From Nosema muscidifuracis (taxonomy: Eukaryota > Microsporidia > Nosematidae), in the NCBI GenBank assembly GCA_028335825.1, contig JAIOKI010000007.1:62001-126000 (forward strand): a stretch of 64,000 nucleotides of DNA. Reading direction: 5' to 3'. Positions 12,003 through 24,290 of this stretch are shown in pieces (the stretch's first letter is position 1; every line of letters starts with the position of its first letter). The notes beneath the pieces are model-generated. The model was not told the origin of the DNA. It saw only the letters and a program-made list of their open reading frames with translations, and did no database searches. The translations under genes were made by a program, and so were the position numbers.

Positions 12003-13691
12003 TTAATTGATAACTTGTACATAATAATTCAACAATTTATAAATATCATCATATCCAGATGAAATTAGATTTTGTTCATTTCTTATCGCTTTATAACTAA
12101 TTAAATTTTCTAATTCCGATTTAAAATAGACAAGTATTAATGCATAAATATCGTATCCATATTTAGAGTTATTTTCTTTTTGATAAATTTTCGTAAGGAA
12201 TTCTTTTAAGCCAGAAATAATGTCATCAGAAGTATCTTTTGATTTACTTTTAAAATTTTCGATGAATTTAAATAGCATCAATGTATCATTAGAAAAATTA
12301 TTTTCAGAAAGTCTCTTCTCGTACATCTCACACATTTCAAAATACATTAACAAATCAAAATAGACTCTCGAAATATTATTATGGTTATAAACAATCTCTT
12401 TCATGATAAACTGAGAGATTTTTTCATAATATTCAGAAGTATTCTTTTCTTTGATTAATCTTAAATTAACGTAATCAAAGTTTATATTATATTCAGATAT
12501 TCCAACTAAACCTAAGGTTAATAGAATTTCATACATTATATAATTTCTAGCTTTTCCTTTATTCGATAGAATACTTATTAAAACATCCTTGTATAGATTA
12601 CTATCTTGAATAAGATAAATAAATCTTAAAAAAGTTTCAATTTTATCTACACTGCTATTTTGACAAGTTTTGAAGAAAATCTTCATTTCTTCAAAAACAT
12701 CTTCATCGATAACATAATAATATATTTCATATTTATAAACTGTAACGTTCTTTAAAGCATAACAATGATTATTCAAATATATACTGTCATTAAATAATCC
12801 TACTTGTATATTTTTAAGTTCTTTGTTATGTGGATCATTAGAAGAGTCTAAATGTTTCAGAATATCATCTTGAGCAAGAAAACTAATTTTATAATATTCA
12901 GTTATTCTTTTGTTATCCTCAAATTCGTATGCTTTTTTATTAACTATATCATATTTTCTATCAAAATAAAAACAGGACATTTTTATTAATGATAATAAAC
13001 TTGAAATTTCTTCTAAATCTTTTTCGTTACAGTGGTAATATATTTTCATATAATAATCAACATATTTTTTATAATTAAATTCATTCATGTCGATAGTGTA
13101 CATAAACATATTTTTGTCATCTGGAGTTAACTTAAAATTAAATAAAATATTATCGTAATGTTCTATTCCGTATAGACAAGAATTTTTTTCACTATTTAAA
13201 ATTATATTTTCATCTGGATTGTTTATCAAAATCTTATCGTATTCTAAGTACGTTTTAGTACTTTCATCATCATCGATATAGTGATAATAATTTGAAATAT
13301 TTTTCATAAAATCACAAATCATTTCTGTTTTCTTTATATTTTTTTCGCAATCTTCAATATATAAATATTTATATATATCAGAGAATCCGTATACAATTTC
13401 AGCTAGTTTTATTTTCAATTCATCTTTCAAAGCAAAATTATCATATGAATAATTATCAATACTAAAAAAAAATTGATTTGTAAATTTTCCTGATTCATCG
13501 CATCTTTTAATATTAATTTGAGATCTATAGATCTCTAAAACATGGATTGGAAAAGTAGAATTTTTGCATATAAAAATAAAATTTCTTTCATTAGTTTTCT
13601 TCATAATCACTTCAGATAGATCTTCACGCATTTTTTTTAACACATCGAATGTATAAACTGATAATAAATGTATTAAAGCAAAAAATTTCAT
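12003..13691 (-). CDS. Large secreted protein of unknown function
   Basis: A 562-residue protein with CCC at 13696-13698, five bases before the ATG. Residues 1-15 form a signal peptide (MKFFALIHLLSVYTF). No C-terminal membrane segment is visible, so it is probably secreted or luminal. The rest is predicted largely helical, rich in Tyr, Asn, Asp and Lys, with scattered cysteines but no recognised domain. The N-terminal half has a weak resemblance to the broken gene at 50.2 kb: a signal peptide, then a short Asn-rich turn, an IHxLxI-like strand and a later YDNIL/FDNIL stretch. The two may belong to one family. It stands alone between LINE remnants in the gene-poor part. Confidence 0.8.
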   Translation of the reverse strand: MKFFALIHLLSVYTFDVLKKMREDLSEVIMKKTNERNFIFICKNSTFPIHVLEIYRSQINIKRCDESGKFTNQFFFSIDNYSYDNFALKDELKIKLAEIVYGFSDIYKYLYIEDCEKNIKKTEMICDFMKNISNYYHYIDDDESTKTYLEYDKILINNPDENIILNSEKNSCLYGIEHYDNILFNFKLTPDDKNMFMYTIDMNEFNYKKYVDYYMKIYYHCNEKDLEEISSLLSLIKMSCFYFDRKYDIVNKKAYEFEDNKRITEYYKISFLAQDDILKHLDSSNDPHNKELKNIQVGLFNDSIYLNNHCYALKNVTVYKYEIYYYVIDEDVFEEMKIFFKTCQNSSVDKIETFLRFIYLIQDSNLYKDVLISILSNKGKARNYIMYEILLTLGLVGISEYNINFDYVNLRLIKEKNTSEYYEKISQFIMKEIVYNHNNISRVYFDLLMYFEMCEMYEKRLSENNFSNDTLMLFKFIENFKSKSKDTSDDIISGLKEFLTKIYQKENNSKYGYDIYALILVYFKSELENLISYKAIRNEQNLISSGYDDIYKLLNYYVQVIN

Positions 13692-14869
13692 GATAGGGTA
13701 AAAAATTTCATATTTATATTTTTTTAAATAAAATTAAATTTTTTAGTAGAAAAATCGAAAATATTGAAATCATAGATAAGTTAAAAATTAAGAAATAAAG
13801 AATTCTTATTTTGTATTTAAATTGAATAATTTTTAATTTAAAAACTATAAGAATATATTTATTCAATATTTTATTGTAGTTAGAAAATAATAAATTTATC
13901 ATAATTAAATTATATAATTTAATTTAATGAGTTATTTGGTTTTACTTAGAATCGTTCAATAGTCAAATTGATATCCTTTGGCAGGTCTAGCCCTTCACAG
14001 TTCTTGTTTACTGTGGTATTCTTACCATCATAATTAAATATATTATTTTATTTTTATATAATTGTTGTGTAATTTTAATTTACAAAAATAAAATTTGATT
14101 TAATTTAAATATAAAAAACGTTTGTTTATGTCAGGCAAAGAGATAATAATTTTCTACGTATCATCAGAATGCTTATGATTAAAGAAATTAAATTATATAA
14201 ATTCAAGATATTTGAATGATAATAATAAATTAAAAATCCAATATGTCAAATTTGATTTTATAATTTGAGAGTGTGAAAATACAGATACTTTAATAGATTA
14301 TATAACAATATTGATTGATAATCTAAATACTTTATTATTATTAAAAGAATCAGGATTTACCTATTGATAAACGTCTTCTATTTATATCTGGTTATACGTA
14401 GATAAATTGATTTTTTCTTTGTAATTTACTACTATTAAACATATATTTAATATGAAGTGAGTAATTTCAAAAATATAATTTCGTAACTTAAATTAATATT
14501 TCAAACAAAATTCCAGCCAAAATTACAAATTCAATATTTAATAGGTATAAATATTGTGCACATAAATGTTACGTTATAACAGGACCAAACAAAGAAAATT
14601 GAAATAATTCTTCTACAATTTGTATATAATAAAAATTTTTGTTGTTATCTTACGAAAAATCAAATGGTCATAACAAAATTTATATATAATAATATAACAT
14701 AACAAGATATTTTTTTGTATTTGTTTGTAATTAATTCATTTATTATGTTTCTTTTTCTTAATGCTCTAAACTTATTATGAGTGACTTGCACATGAATTCT
14801 GTTGATGCAGAATTTAATCATTATTCTATATAATATAATTACTTAGTCCCAAATGTCATTCGAACTGAT
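13692..14869. other. AT-rich spacer
   Basis: No gene is supported. A short less AT-rich patch near 13945-14030 reads on the minus strand as NCEGLDLPKDINLTIERF, which looks like eroded coding sequence of an unknown element. Confidence 0.4.
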
Positions 14870-15640
14870 TTTCTAGGAATACTTGTTATTATACCAGATT
14901 TTATTTTAAACATACCTTTAGATCACTACTGTACTGTAACCATACATTCTTTGTTAATATTTTCAGTAATATTCCAAAATGTCAAATAAATTACCCCTTT
15001 TTTATGAATTTCTATTGAATAAACAAAATAAAGGAAATTAAATCTTAGACATATATTATTACATCTATAGACAAAGGGGACAATGTACCAATAGAAAAAT
15101 TTATTGTCAATTCTTCAATTTATTTCGTAATGCAAGAGCAATCATTTTTGATGTTGACTTATTAATCAAGTTTTGTGTATATTCGTACTACTGATTTCTT
15201 AAATTGTAAATGAAGAGCAATACTTGCTGATTCATTATTTGTATAAGCTATTTTATAGGCTTGTTTATGAAACAATGACAAGAATTATATTATTTTATAC
15301 TGTAAAAGTCTCTATTTATCGATTGAAGTCTGATTGTATTCCATTTACTGGTATTTTAGATTCATATAATTTTGATATTACTGAATTAAACTTACCAGAT
15401 GGCATAAGCTTCATCTTATTCGTGGATAAAAGATAGTCGTTGTTTGTGATATAGTATATTTATGAAGGTTTTCTTCAAGTAGTTTCTATTAATACATATC
15501 ATACCTGGATATTATAAATGACATAGCTTTCTCATGATCTATTGTTTTCTATTCTATAAAACTTATGTTAATGTCTTTAGTCTAGAAATCATTTAGTAGA
15601 TTTTGAAGAAGTCTATCATTTGCTTAGATATGGGTTTTTT
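14870..15640 (-). mobile_element. Decayed LINE fragment of a second non-LTR family (reverse transcriptase)
   Basis: On the minus strand, pieces of a reverse transcriptase appear in order: FIE*KTIDHEKAMSFI (the IDxxKAFDxxxHE region), KLLEENLHKYT, KFNSVISKLYE (the SPKLFNxxLE region), ESASIALHLQFKKS (the xSxxIGLHxNFKKT region) and a later stretch near 14900. That wording is closer to the RTE/CR1-type elements than to the R2-like family at 10.8, 29.4 and 51.8 kb. Many stops and shifts are present. The open plus-strand frame at 15224-15436 is the antisense shadow of this remnant. Confidence 0.42.
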
Positions 15641-16079
15641 CACTTTGGACAAGCTATATGATTAGACATTGTTATTGATTTAAAATAATAGATAAAGAAG
15701 TGTCAAAAATATAATGATGTCTTTATTTATATAATATAAAGAGGAACATTATTTTGAAGATAGTATTTTATGTATCTAAATATCTATCTTTTGAATATTA
15801 TAAATTTTATCTATTAATAGGTATAATTATAAGAATCATAAACCAACTAATTAATAAATTAACTTAAAACGATTTTACAGAAGAAGGCAAAGATAATTTT
15901 ATAAATATATTAAAATTTAATCTATGACTAATTTATTTAAGCACTTATTTATATTAAACTGACAAATTAAATTTATATCATTAAACAGTTAAATAGAATT
16001 TATTGTATACAAAATATTTTATTTATATTGATATAGATACCCCTTTAAAGGTATTTAATGAATTTTATTACAGTAGTTT
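15641..16079. other. AT-rich spacer upstream of the Cys-rich gene
   Basis: Contains a CCCC tract at 16040-16043, 37 bases upstream of the next start codon, farther than usual. No other feature was seen. Confidence 0.4.
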
Positions 16080-16427
16080 ATGTATTCTTTCATAATGTTT
16101 CTCTTAGTATCAAGTATCTTTACAAGACAATCAGATATGTGTAATATAAATAAATCTCATGATTGTTGTAAAGATAAATATGATGATAAATGCTGTATTG
16201 ATGTGTGTAAAGAAAGATTAGAACATAAAAATTCAGATTCAATGTTTAGTTGTGATAATGACAAACCATGTTGCAGTCATAATATGTGTAATGAAGGGGT
16301 AAAGAATACTTGTACTAAAGAAGATTATGAAGATATAGTAGACGAAGTAGATCTTATTGCAAGAGAGTTATGTAGATTGTCAGTCAGGATATCTAAAATA
16401 GCTTCAAAGATAGAGAAATGTAAATAA
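16080..16427 (+). CDS. Small Cys-rich secreted protein
   Basis: A 115-residue protein. Residues 1-16 are a signal peptide (MYSFIMFLLVSSIFTR). The mature part has many cysteines between residues 21 and 78, including three CC pairs (29-30, 38-39, 64-65), then an acidic helix and two more cysteines near the end (about 97 and 114). No membrane anchor is seen. The composition suggests a disulfide-stabilised exported protein, such as a spore-wall, polar-tube-associated or host-directed effector protein, but no named family was recognised. The usual CCC tract is not adjacent to this ATG; the nearest lies 37 bases upstream. Confidence 0.7.
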   Translation: MYSFIMFLLVSSIFTRQSDMCNINKSHDCCKDKYDDKCCIDVCKERLEHKNSDSMFSCDNDKPCCSHNMCNEGVKNTCTKEDYEDIVDEVDLIARELCRLSVRISKIASKIEKCK

Positions 16428-17760
16428 AATGTGTTTATTGAAATTTATTAAATTATATATTTTTAGTTAACACATTATTATTATGATAAAATATTATGGT
16501 TAAGTGAAATGTAAACATTAAGATAATATTATTTAGACTATAATAAAAACAAATAAATATTCAAATAGTTTTATTGATATTAATCCTGATAAAACTAATT
16601 ATTATTATCTATTAATATATTTTAAATATAAATAAATCTAATGATTTGATTAATTAGTTTACCTTCAAACTGTATTCTAGCTAAATATGACATTTTTCAT
16701 GTTAAATTTAATTTGTTGAAAAGTCTATTCTTTAACTAAAAAGTGCAAATATATTTATAATTTAAATAATATAATATTTTCTTAATATATATAGTATACA
16801 GCAAATAATTGTATTTTTGACTTTAAATTATTGTCTACATATAAAAAACATAATTAAGAAAATATTGTTGGTGATATAATTTAAAAAATATTATAATTAA
16901 AATTGTGCCATACATCTCAAATTGCATTTTGTTTTGTTTGTTTTTTTTTAAAAAATTTTATCCCTAAATATTTATTTAACATGTAAAAAATTTCCTACGA
17001 ATCAGAAGAAAATATGAAGATTGTATAACTAGACATATAGAGATATTTGATGGTAATGTTTAGAAAAAAATTCTGATTAATATAATTTATATTTATGATA
17101 AGTTTTTAGAATCATGTCTTTTCTACCACATAGTATAATTTTATTTGTTATTTAAATATTGTGAAAAAAGATTTTGTCTAGAGGTATGTATAGTGAAATT
17201 GTAAAAATATAAAAAAAGCAGTGTCTAGAACTTTATATAATTGTTCTGTAATCAGACATTTTATTCAATAGCTTTTGGATGATATTGATAAAATATTTTA
17301 GAATGTCAGCTTAAAAAATCATGAGTCATAAAAACAATATCGAATACTTTTAAATGTTCAAGTGAGAAAAGTATTGTTCTGTTTCTAGGGAATGACAAAC
17401 AAAAGTAAGTAATTTTTTTATCTTCATAGATTATTGGATGTGATAATTTTTAAAGTTTTTTTAGTTGCCTTTGTTTACTTGATCTTTCATCCTGTTGTTC
17501 AATTTTTATTTTCATTGAATACGATGAGTTAAATTTTACCATTAACTTAATTTTTAATATAACTTTCATTTCTTAATATTTTCTAAATGTCTAATAATTA
17601 TTAGAAAGCATCATATGATAAATTGAATTAGTTTTAATTTATTTATTTTCTATTATTTCTGTATTTTTTAATTAAACAGATTAATATATTATATTTAAAT
17701 TTATTTTAATATACACTTTTATGTAATTATTAAACTCTATGATTTTTTATATACATTTAA
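16428..17760. other. Gene-free AT-rich spacer
   Basis: Nothing recognisable was seen. Confidence 0.45.
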
Positions 17761-18573
17761 TTAAACATCAGTATTCAATTCATCTTGCTTAGTATCTTTT
17801 TTATATGTTTTCCTAAATACTTTAAAAACAATAAATCCAAATATAGAAATAACCAATGCAGAAACACAAAGCCCAGTAGAAGATATCAACTCAGTATTAT
17901 TATCTTGTGAAATATATTCCCCACTTGATCTAGGTAATCTTTTTATACCTTGGAAATCTTCAACAGAGATATTTGAAATATTAAATCCTACCATTTCTTC
18001 AATTTCTTTAATTTGATTATTATAATTGGGATTTGTACATTTCCCTTTTACTCTTGGATTAAATCTCGTACTTAAGAATTTTTCATCATCACGAAAATTA
18101 TCTTTTAATTCATAAGCAGCACATATAAGACTGTTAAAACTATTTCTATGATTCTTACATAAACCATTGACAGATTTTTGTATTCTTTCTCTCGTATCAT
18201 TGAGTAAATTTTCATCAATATCATACATAATACCGTCTACAACTCTTATGTTGAACATATCACATTGTAAATGCTTTTGGTCGCTTTTTAGATTATCAAG
18301 GCTAATATTGTGACATGTAGTATCAAAATTTACATTTTTAAGAAAGTAATCAAGACATATTTGATTACATTTACACATTTGTCTTGTTAGTTGAACTATA
18401 CATTTTGGATAATTATCAAGGACTTTTCTTAATTCAGAAGTATCTTCAATATGTTTATCTTTAATTGATTTACATAATACTTGGTATTCTTTCATAATTT
18501 TAAATCTCCATTTCTCAAACTCTAAAAATTTATTCAAGTAATTTTTTTCAATCATAACTTCATTGTTATTCAT
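17761..18573 (-). CDS. Family B cysteine-rich protein with C-terminal membrane segment
   Basis: A 270-residue protein; the ATG is preceded by CCC at 18579-18581. The shared family B domain runs over residues 15-190: an FEKWR motif, then KCIVQLTRQMCKCNQICLD, then a CDMFNIRVVDGIMYD-type stretch, a YEL motif and a Cys-NPNYNNQIKEIE motif. Residues about 232-250 are a membrane segment followed by a basic tail (KVFRKTYKK) and an acidic end. No N-terminal signal peptide is visible, so it is either tail-anchored-like or inserted by its C-terminal segment. Function is unknown. Three relatives lie at 20.6, 24.3 and 28.1 kb on the other strand. Confidence 0.8.
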   Translation of the reverse strand: MNNNEVMIEKNYLNKFLEFEKWRFKIMKEYQVLCKSIKDKHIEDTSELRKVLDNYPKCIVQLTRQMCKCNQICLDYFLKNVNFDTTCHNISLDNLKSDQKHLQCDMFNIRVVDGIMYDIDENLLNDTRERIQKSVNGLCKNHRNSFNSLICAAYELKDNFRDDEKFLSTRFNPRVKGKCTNPNYNNQIKEIEEMVGFNISNISVEDFQGIKRLPRSSGEYISQDNNTELISSTGLCVSALVISIFGFIVFKVFRKTYKKDTKQDELNTDV

Positions 18574-20553
18574 TCTAAGGGATGAATATTCTACTTTTAT
18601 ATCTTTTTAATGTAATATATTAATTAAATAAATTTAAATTAGTGATATATTTTTTGGTAATAACAGTTTAAAAATTATAAACTATTTTTATTACAATTTT
18701 TTCTTGTAAATTAAAATATTAAATTTATATAGATGATTACCGAAAAAAGTATTTTATTATATCGTCTCTAATTTGATAGTAAGAAAATTAAAAAATGATC
18801 TTGTATTTATTGACTAATTTATCATTATCAGTAATTAGATTAAACATCTAAATATTTCTTTAAGATCAAAAAAAGAATCAAATGTATCTAATCTTATTAT
18901 AAATCAGTAAAGTGTAGGTAGTATTTTTCTATTAGTAATTTAAATATATTAGAATGATGTTTTGTTTTCATTTACTAATAAACATATTGTGACTTATTAG
19001 AGTAGATTAATCTTTTGGATAAATTTAAAGTCTTTTGAATTTGCGAATCAGATATAAAAACCTTTTAACAATGATTATAAATCTCTACTTAAATAAAAAT
19101 AATCTGAATATATACCTGTTAAATAATATAAAAGATTGTAATTAAAAATTTAACAATATAATAGAATAATAAATCATCTTCATATTGTTATAAATTTATT
19201 ACCTCTCTAAAATGTTAAAAATTGAAATTCAATTTATAGAACTGATATATATAGAGTTATTAAATTTGTAATAATATATACTGATTTATATTCTCGAACA
19301 GAAATTGTAAATCATTTGTAAAATCAGTAGTTAGTTAGACACTTTTTACATACCAAATTTACGAAGGTTTGTGATTTTTTAAATGAAAAATGATATTTTA
19401 ATGAATCTTAAAAAAGCAGTTTTTTTGATTTAAATTATTTTTAGAGATACATTAATTACTAAATGTTAGAATTTTATATTTTCTATCATTTAAGGTTTCA
19501 TAAAAAGTAGTGGGAGTAAAAGAAAATTGTACATAGATATATCATTAATATTTTATAGACTTTAAATTGGTAAAAAGATAAGCAGGTTAAATTCTTTATA
19601 TGAACAATAATATAAATTTATTCAAGTTATAACCTCTATACATTTCTTATATTATTAGAGTGGTTCCCTCAATAGTTTTTTAAGGTGCTCGTGAATTCTA
19701 TGTGTAACAGTTTTTCAAGAGTAATCTTTAAAATTTGAATGTATGTATCGATTATTAACATTTTCAATGTTCTCTCTATTATCCAAAATAATTACTAAGA
19801 AAATAATTCTGGTAATAAACTTATGTATTGAGATACAATGCTTAGGTTTTATTAAATTTTTTAATATCTAAATATTCTTTACATAAAATAAGATAATAAA
19901 ATATTTCTGAGTTGATAGTATCATGTATATAACGTAAAAAAATCATTACTAAGTCTAAATTGAATTATAATTTTTAAAATATAATAAGTTAACTTTCATA
20001 GAAAAAAATTGTATATAATTAACATGATATAAAAAAATTAATTATAATTATATAATAGAAAAGATTAGAATTCTTTTCTTCTTATTCAAGATAAGAAAAA
20101 TAAACTAATAAATTCGAGAAACACGAATAATTTAATTAATAAAATTTATTAAAATTTTTAATTATAAAAGAAAAGTCTCAATAAAATAAAGGTACTAAAA
20201 AAAATTTTATTTTGGATCTTATTATAGAAAAAATAATAATTTATTAATTTTTTAATACTTAAAATTTTACAAAAAGTAATTAATTAAGTTAAACATAAAT
20301 AAAAAAATTTTATAAGTATATCTCTTTTATAAATACAGTAACAAATTATTTTAATGATCCATGACTCAACATATAATTTAAATCATTTAAAAAGAAAATA
20401 TAAATTAATTCATCATAACAATGATATTATAATTATAATTACAATATAATAGAATAGAATAAGCTATTAAAAACTTTAATTTTATTGTTTAGGTTTTAAT
20501 ATAAAAATTAATTTATAAGCTTAATTATAATTAATAAAAAAATAATCCCTTCA
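18574..20553. other. 2-kb gene-free spacer between divergent family B genes
   Basis: Carries the upstream regions of two divergently transcribed family B genes. The only regulatory sign is the CCC tract next to each start (18579-18581 and 20547-20549). No other gene or clear repeat was seen. Confidence 0.45.
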
Positions 20554-21378
20554 ATGGATTTTGTTTTTTCTGATAAAAGCATATTAGAGAAGAAACTTGG
20601 TACATTAATATATTTCGAAAAATGGAGAAACAAAAATATAGAAGTCTATAATAAATTTTGTGATAATATTAGTTATTCGGAATTATCTAAGAATGATCTA
20701 ATAAAAAATGCTTATCTGAATTTTTCAAAATGTATGATCCAATTTACAAGACAAATGTGCAAGTGTGATCAAAATTGTTTCAATAACTCTTTTAAGAATA
20801 TTAATTTTCGAGGTACATGTTTAAAAGATGATATTAATCAACTATTTATATCAAATATTTATACTTATTGTGATGCTTATAAGATTAGTATTGTAAATGG
20901 TGCTATGTTTAAATCTGATGATGTTATTCCATTTTCTAGAATTGGGTTGAGAATAAAAGAGTCTTTGAAGAATTTATGTGATGGTAATCTAAAATATCTA
21001 CAAGATTTACAATGTGTTTCTTATGAATTAATGGATGAATGTAAAAATGATTTAAAATGTATTAAATCATTTATGGTATCAGAAATACCTTCAGATTGTC
21101 AAAATGATGAATTTAATAACCAGATTGAAAATATACAAAATTTTTTAGGTCATCATTTTTTCAATAATACAGAAGAAAAAGAAAATATATTATTTAGAAG
21201 TGAAAGATCAATAATAGAATTGAATGAAAATTTTAATAATAGCTATGATAATAATTTAATATATAAAAATATCTCTGATAATATATCAGATTTTAATCTT
21301 ACAATATCAGTTATTCTGTCTCTGATGGTTTTCTTTGTATTTGTTTTTTTGATTTTAAAGATAATGAAAAAAAAATGA
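20554..21378 (+). CDS. Family B cysteine-rich protein with C-terminal membrane segment
   Basis: A 274-residue protein; CCC at 20547-20549 sits four bases before the ATG. It shares the family B layout: FEKWR near residue 23, KCMIQFTRQMCKCDQNCF at about 60-77, FKNIN and a further Cys, a YCDAYKISIVNGAMF stretch, then LQCVSYELMDEC and a Cys followed by NNQIENIQ. Near the C-terminus, residues about 248-269 form a membrane segment, ending in a lysine tail (KIMKKK), which would face the cytosol and might act as an ER-retrieval-like signal. There is no N-terminal signal peptide. Function is unknown. Confidence 0.8.
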   Translation: MDFVFSDKSILEKKLGTLIYFEKWRNKNIEVYNKFCDNISYSELSKNDLIKNAYLNFSKCMIQFTRQMCKCDQNCFNNSFKNINFRGTCLKDDINQLFISNIYTYCDAYKISIVNGAMFKSDDVIPFSRIGLRIKESLKNLCDGNLKYLQDLQCVSYELMDECKNDLKCIKSFMVSEIPSDCQNDEFNNQIENIQNFLGHHFFNNTEEKENILFRSERSIIELNENFNNSYDNNLIYKNISDNISDFNLTISVILSLMVFFVFVFLILKIMKKK

Positions 21379-24290
21379 TATTAATTAAATAATTTTGATA
21401 TCCAAATAGATTCTTTTTATCTCATCTAAAAAAATACTTTAATTTTCTTATTACAAAACTCATTCATTAATATTGAATAAGTTATGCATATACTGAATAT
21501 TATTATATTTAAAGTTAGATATTATTATTAAATATCAGTGATTGTGATTTTATTATTTCAAGCTTTTTTTACGTTCTATTTGCAGTTTCTTTGAGAAATC
21601 TCTTTCTTAAGCAATTATTATATGTTTGAGATAATAAAAAAAATGAAATATAACTTTCTCAATTGACTCATCTCATAATGCAATAATAAAAGGTATTAAA
21701 TAATTGAAAATAATAATTAAGCTATTTAAGTGAATACTTTCATCTTTCTAATATACTCAAAATTTCGCTTTATATTAATAAAAAAGAGTTGTTAACCAAT
21801 CAGGAAAGATATGTAAAAAATGCTGAATGTTAAAAAAAGTTTCTTAATTATTGTATGTTAACTATTTAATAAATGTAATATAATTCTCTTATAAATGAAA
21901 TTTAAATTTAAACTTTCTGATCGCTATTTATTTATAAATTAAAAAGAATAAATTATATTGTAAATATCAAGAACTTGAGAAATAATATAAAAATAAATGA
22001 TTTATTTGATATAATTATGTTATTTTTTATAATCATAACGTGTTTCTATAGATATTGTCTTATTCTAAAATATTTTATTGAGGAATCATCTCGTCTGAGT
22101 ATCGTGTGTTATCTTCATTTATGTCTTAGTAATTCTTTTTTCTTCTTTGAGATGATATAATTTTTCTCAAATTACTAAATAGTCATATATTATCAGTATT
22201 TTATTACTAATTTACATTTTGTAAAAGAAAATAGCACAATTAATCATTTTTTTTCTATTGCCTTTTTCTTGAATACGTGTTATTTAAATTGATGTTATGT
22301 TTGTATTATTTTTTTAATTTTAAAAGGTTTCCATCGTATAAGGAATAATTATATAATTTCTTAACGTGTTTTATAAATAATATTGAGATTATACTTTCAA
22401 AATTATCTATAATTTGATATATTGATTGTTTTTAATTGCATACGTAAAGTTAAAATTAATTTAGGATTATATTTTTACAAAGTCTATCAGAATTATAATT
22501 TGTCATTTTATATAACACTTATAAATACAATGATAATTTAATTAATTGCTGTGTTTTAACATTCTTTTAACTAATTTATAATAATTCTATACTCAAATAT
22601 TATGTGGTATAATTTTTCAATGTTCACTATTCGATCATATCGACTTTTCACTGTAGGGTCTATAAAGCATAAATTTAAGTATTCTTTATTTAATATAAGC
22701 CTCTTTTTGTTTGTAAAACTAATATTTCATTCCATAGACATTATAGAACTTGATCAGTATATCTTCTTAAGTTATCACATACAGAATGATTCTACTTATT
22801 TATATGTTTAGTGAAGCACAATTTTAAGCTAGAAAGTAATATTTATGATTTTACTTTGCTTACAGAGTTCTTTTGTTTTAAAAACTTCTTATCTCGACAT
22901 AAATTTTTAGCACTTTTTTTCTAATAAAATGAGATATCTGAATTGTAATATTTTCATTAGAATAAAAACTAATAGATTTTTATAATAATTAATTACTGAT
23001 ATTAAAAATTGCAAAGCATCACTATCTTAGTTAATATTGGAAAAAAATATTTCTTTTAAATAGTCATACGTAGAATCTTCAAATATATATCTGATTTGAA
23101 ATGTATGCGAATTTAAAAGGTGTATAAAATTTACAACTGATATTCTTCTATTGTAAAATAAATAGCACACTTAACATACTAAAATTTTATTGAATATATT
23201 ATAGTAATAGATTATATTTTATGTAATATTTTTTTTATATAATAATGAAAACTATTATAAAAATTTATCTATCTTATTTATTGTATAATTGTATTTAATG
23301 TAAGTTTATTTTATTTAAGGTTCAAAAATAAAATCATTACTACTTAATTTATATTTTTAAAAATTACACTAATTATATCTGCTAATTATTAAATTAAATA
23401 TATTATCATTTTTTAGAAAGTTTTAAATAATTTTAAAATTATGAAGAATAATAATATTTTATAATTATATATCTAAATTGAGCTCTAAATATTGTCGTTT
23501 TAAGTATTTGATAAAATAATAGTCATATAATCATATTTTAACCAATTTGTAGAAGATAAAACATAATATCATGATTAGTTTGAGCTGTTATTTTTTTTTA
23601 GGATTAGAAGTATTTGAATACATAAATAAATAATTTTATCATTTTTTATTTAGGTTTTCACTTTTCATGTCAATTTCTACATTTTTTAATTTAGATTTAT
23701 TGAATATGTTTTTATTTATAAAAAATTAACAAAAGAATTTTGATTATTATTTTCTATAAAAGTCACGAATATAATTTTTTTTGTATTTTTAAATATAAAC
23801 GTCATTTTACTAAACTTTAAAAACACTCTTCAAATTTTGTTAAAATTTCACTTAAACAAAATAAAATTTAAAAAATGATTGTAAATAATAAAAATTGTAA
23901 TTAAAGCTTTTTTCTTCTTTAATTCTTTTTTTAATCTACCTACTTATTAATATTTTAATTTTTCACTTTGTAAAAGACTTTTGATTATCTTTTAGAATAA
24001 AAAATTAAAAAGATTATATTCTGATTAAAGTATGAAATAATCATTTAATATTTTTTATAATAATATTATTATATCTTTTAATCAAATAAAATTACATTTT
24101 TTGATTTTTATGACGTAATATAAAAGAATTTTAATATATTTTTTAAATAAGATACTTGCTATAAATAAATAAAATTAATACAAAAAATATAATTATTAAG
24201 TTATTTTATGAAATCAAGAGTAATTAAAAATCTATTAGAAGATTTTTTAAATTAAAATTGAAAAATATTTTCGATAGGTTAACCCTTAAA
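21379..24290. other. 2.9-kb gene-free spacer
   Basis: Only short frames without CCC tracts occur here (for example 21975-22160 and 22602-22811), which look random for this base composition. No RNA gene or named element was seen. Confidence 0.45.
24283..24285 (+). promoter_or_regulatory. CCC start-site motif that decides the start at 24291
   Basis: The CCC tract sits five bases before the ATG at 24291. An upstream in-frame TTG at 24258 lies before the tract, so it is not a likely start. Confidence 0.7.

Noticed and set aside
13714-13902. 62-codon minus-strand frame upstream of the 562-residue gene
   Set aside because: Highly hydrophobic Ile/Leu/Phe composition expected of random AT-rich sequence; no CCC tract.
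15224-15436. 70-codon plus-strand frame
   Set aside because: Better explained as the antisense of reverse-transcriptase remnants on the minus strand.
16040-16079. A short intron between the CCCC tract and the start of the Cys-rich gene
   Set aside because: A GTATTT...TTACAG pair exists, but no ATG precedes it near the CCCC, so there is no exon to join.
21975-22811. Two short plus-strand frames (61 and 69 codons)
   Set aside because: No CCC tract, no signal or domain; expected by chance in a 2.9-kb spacer.
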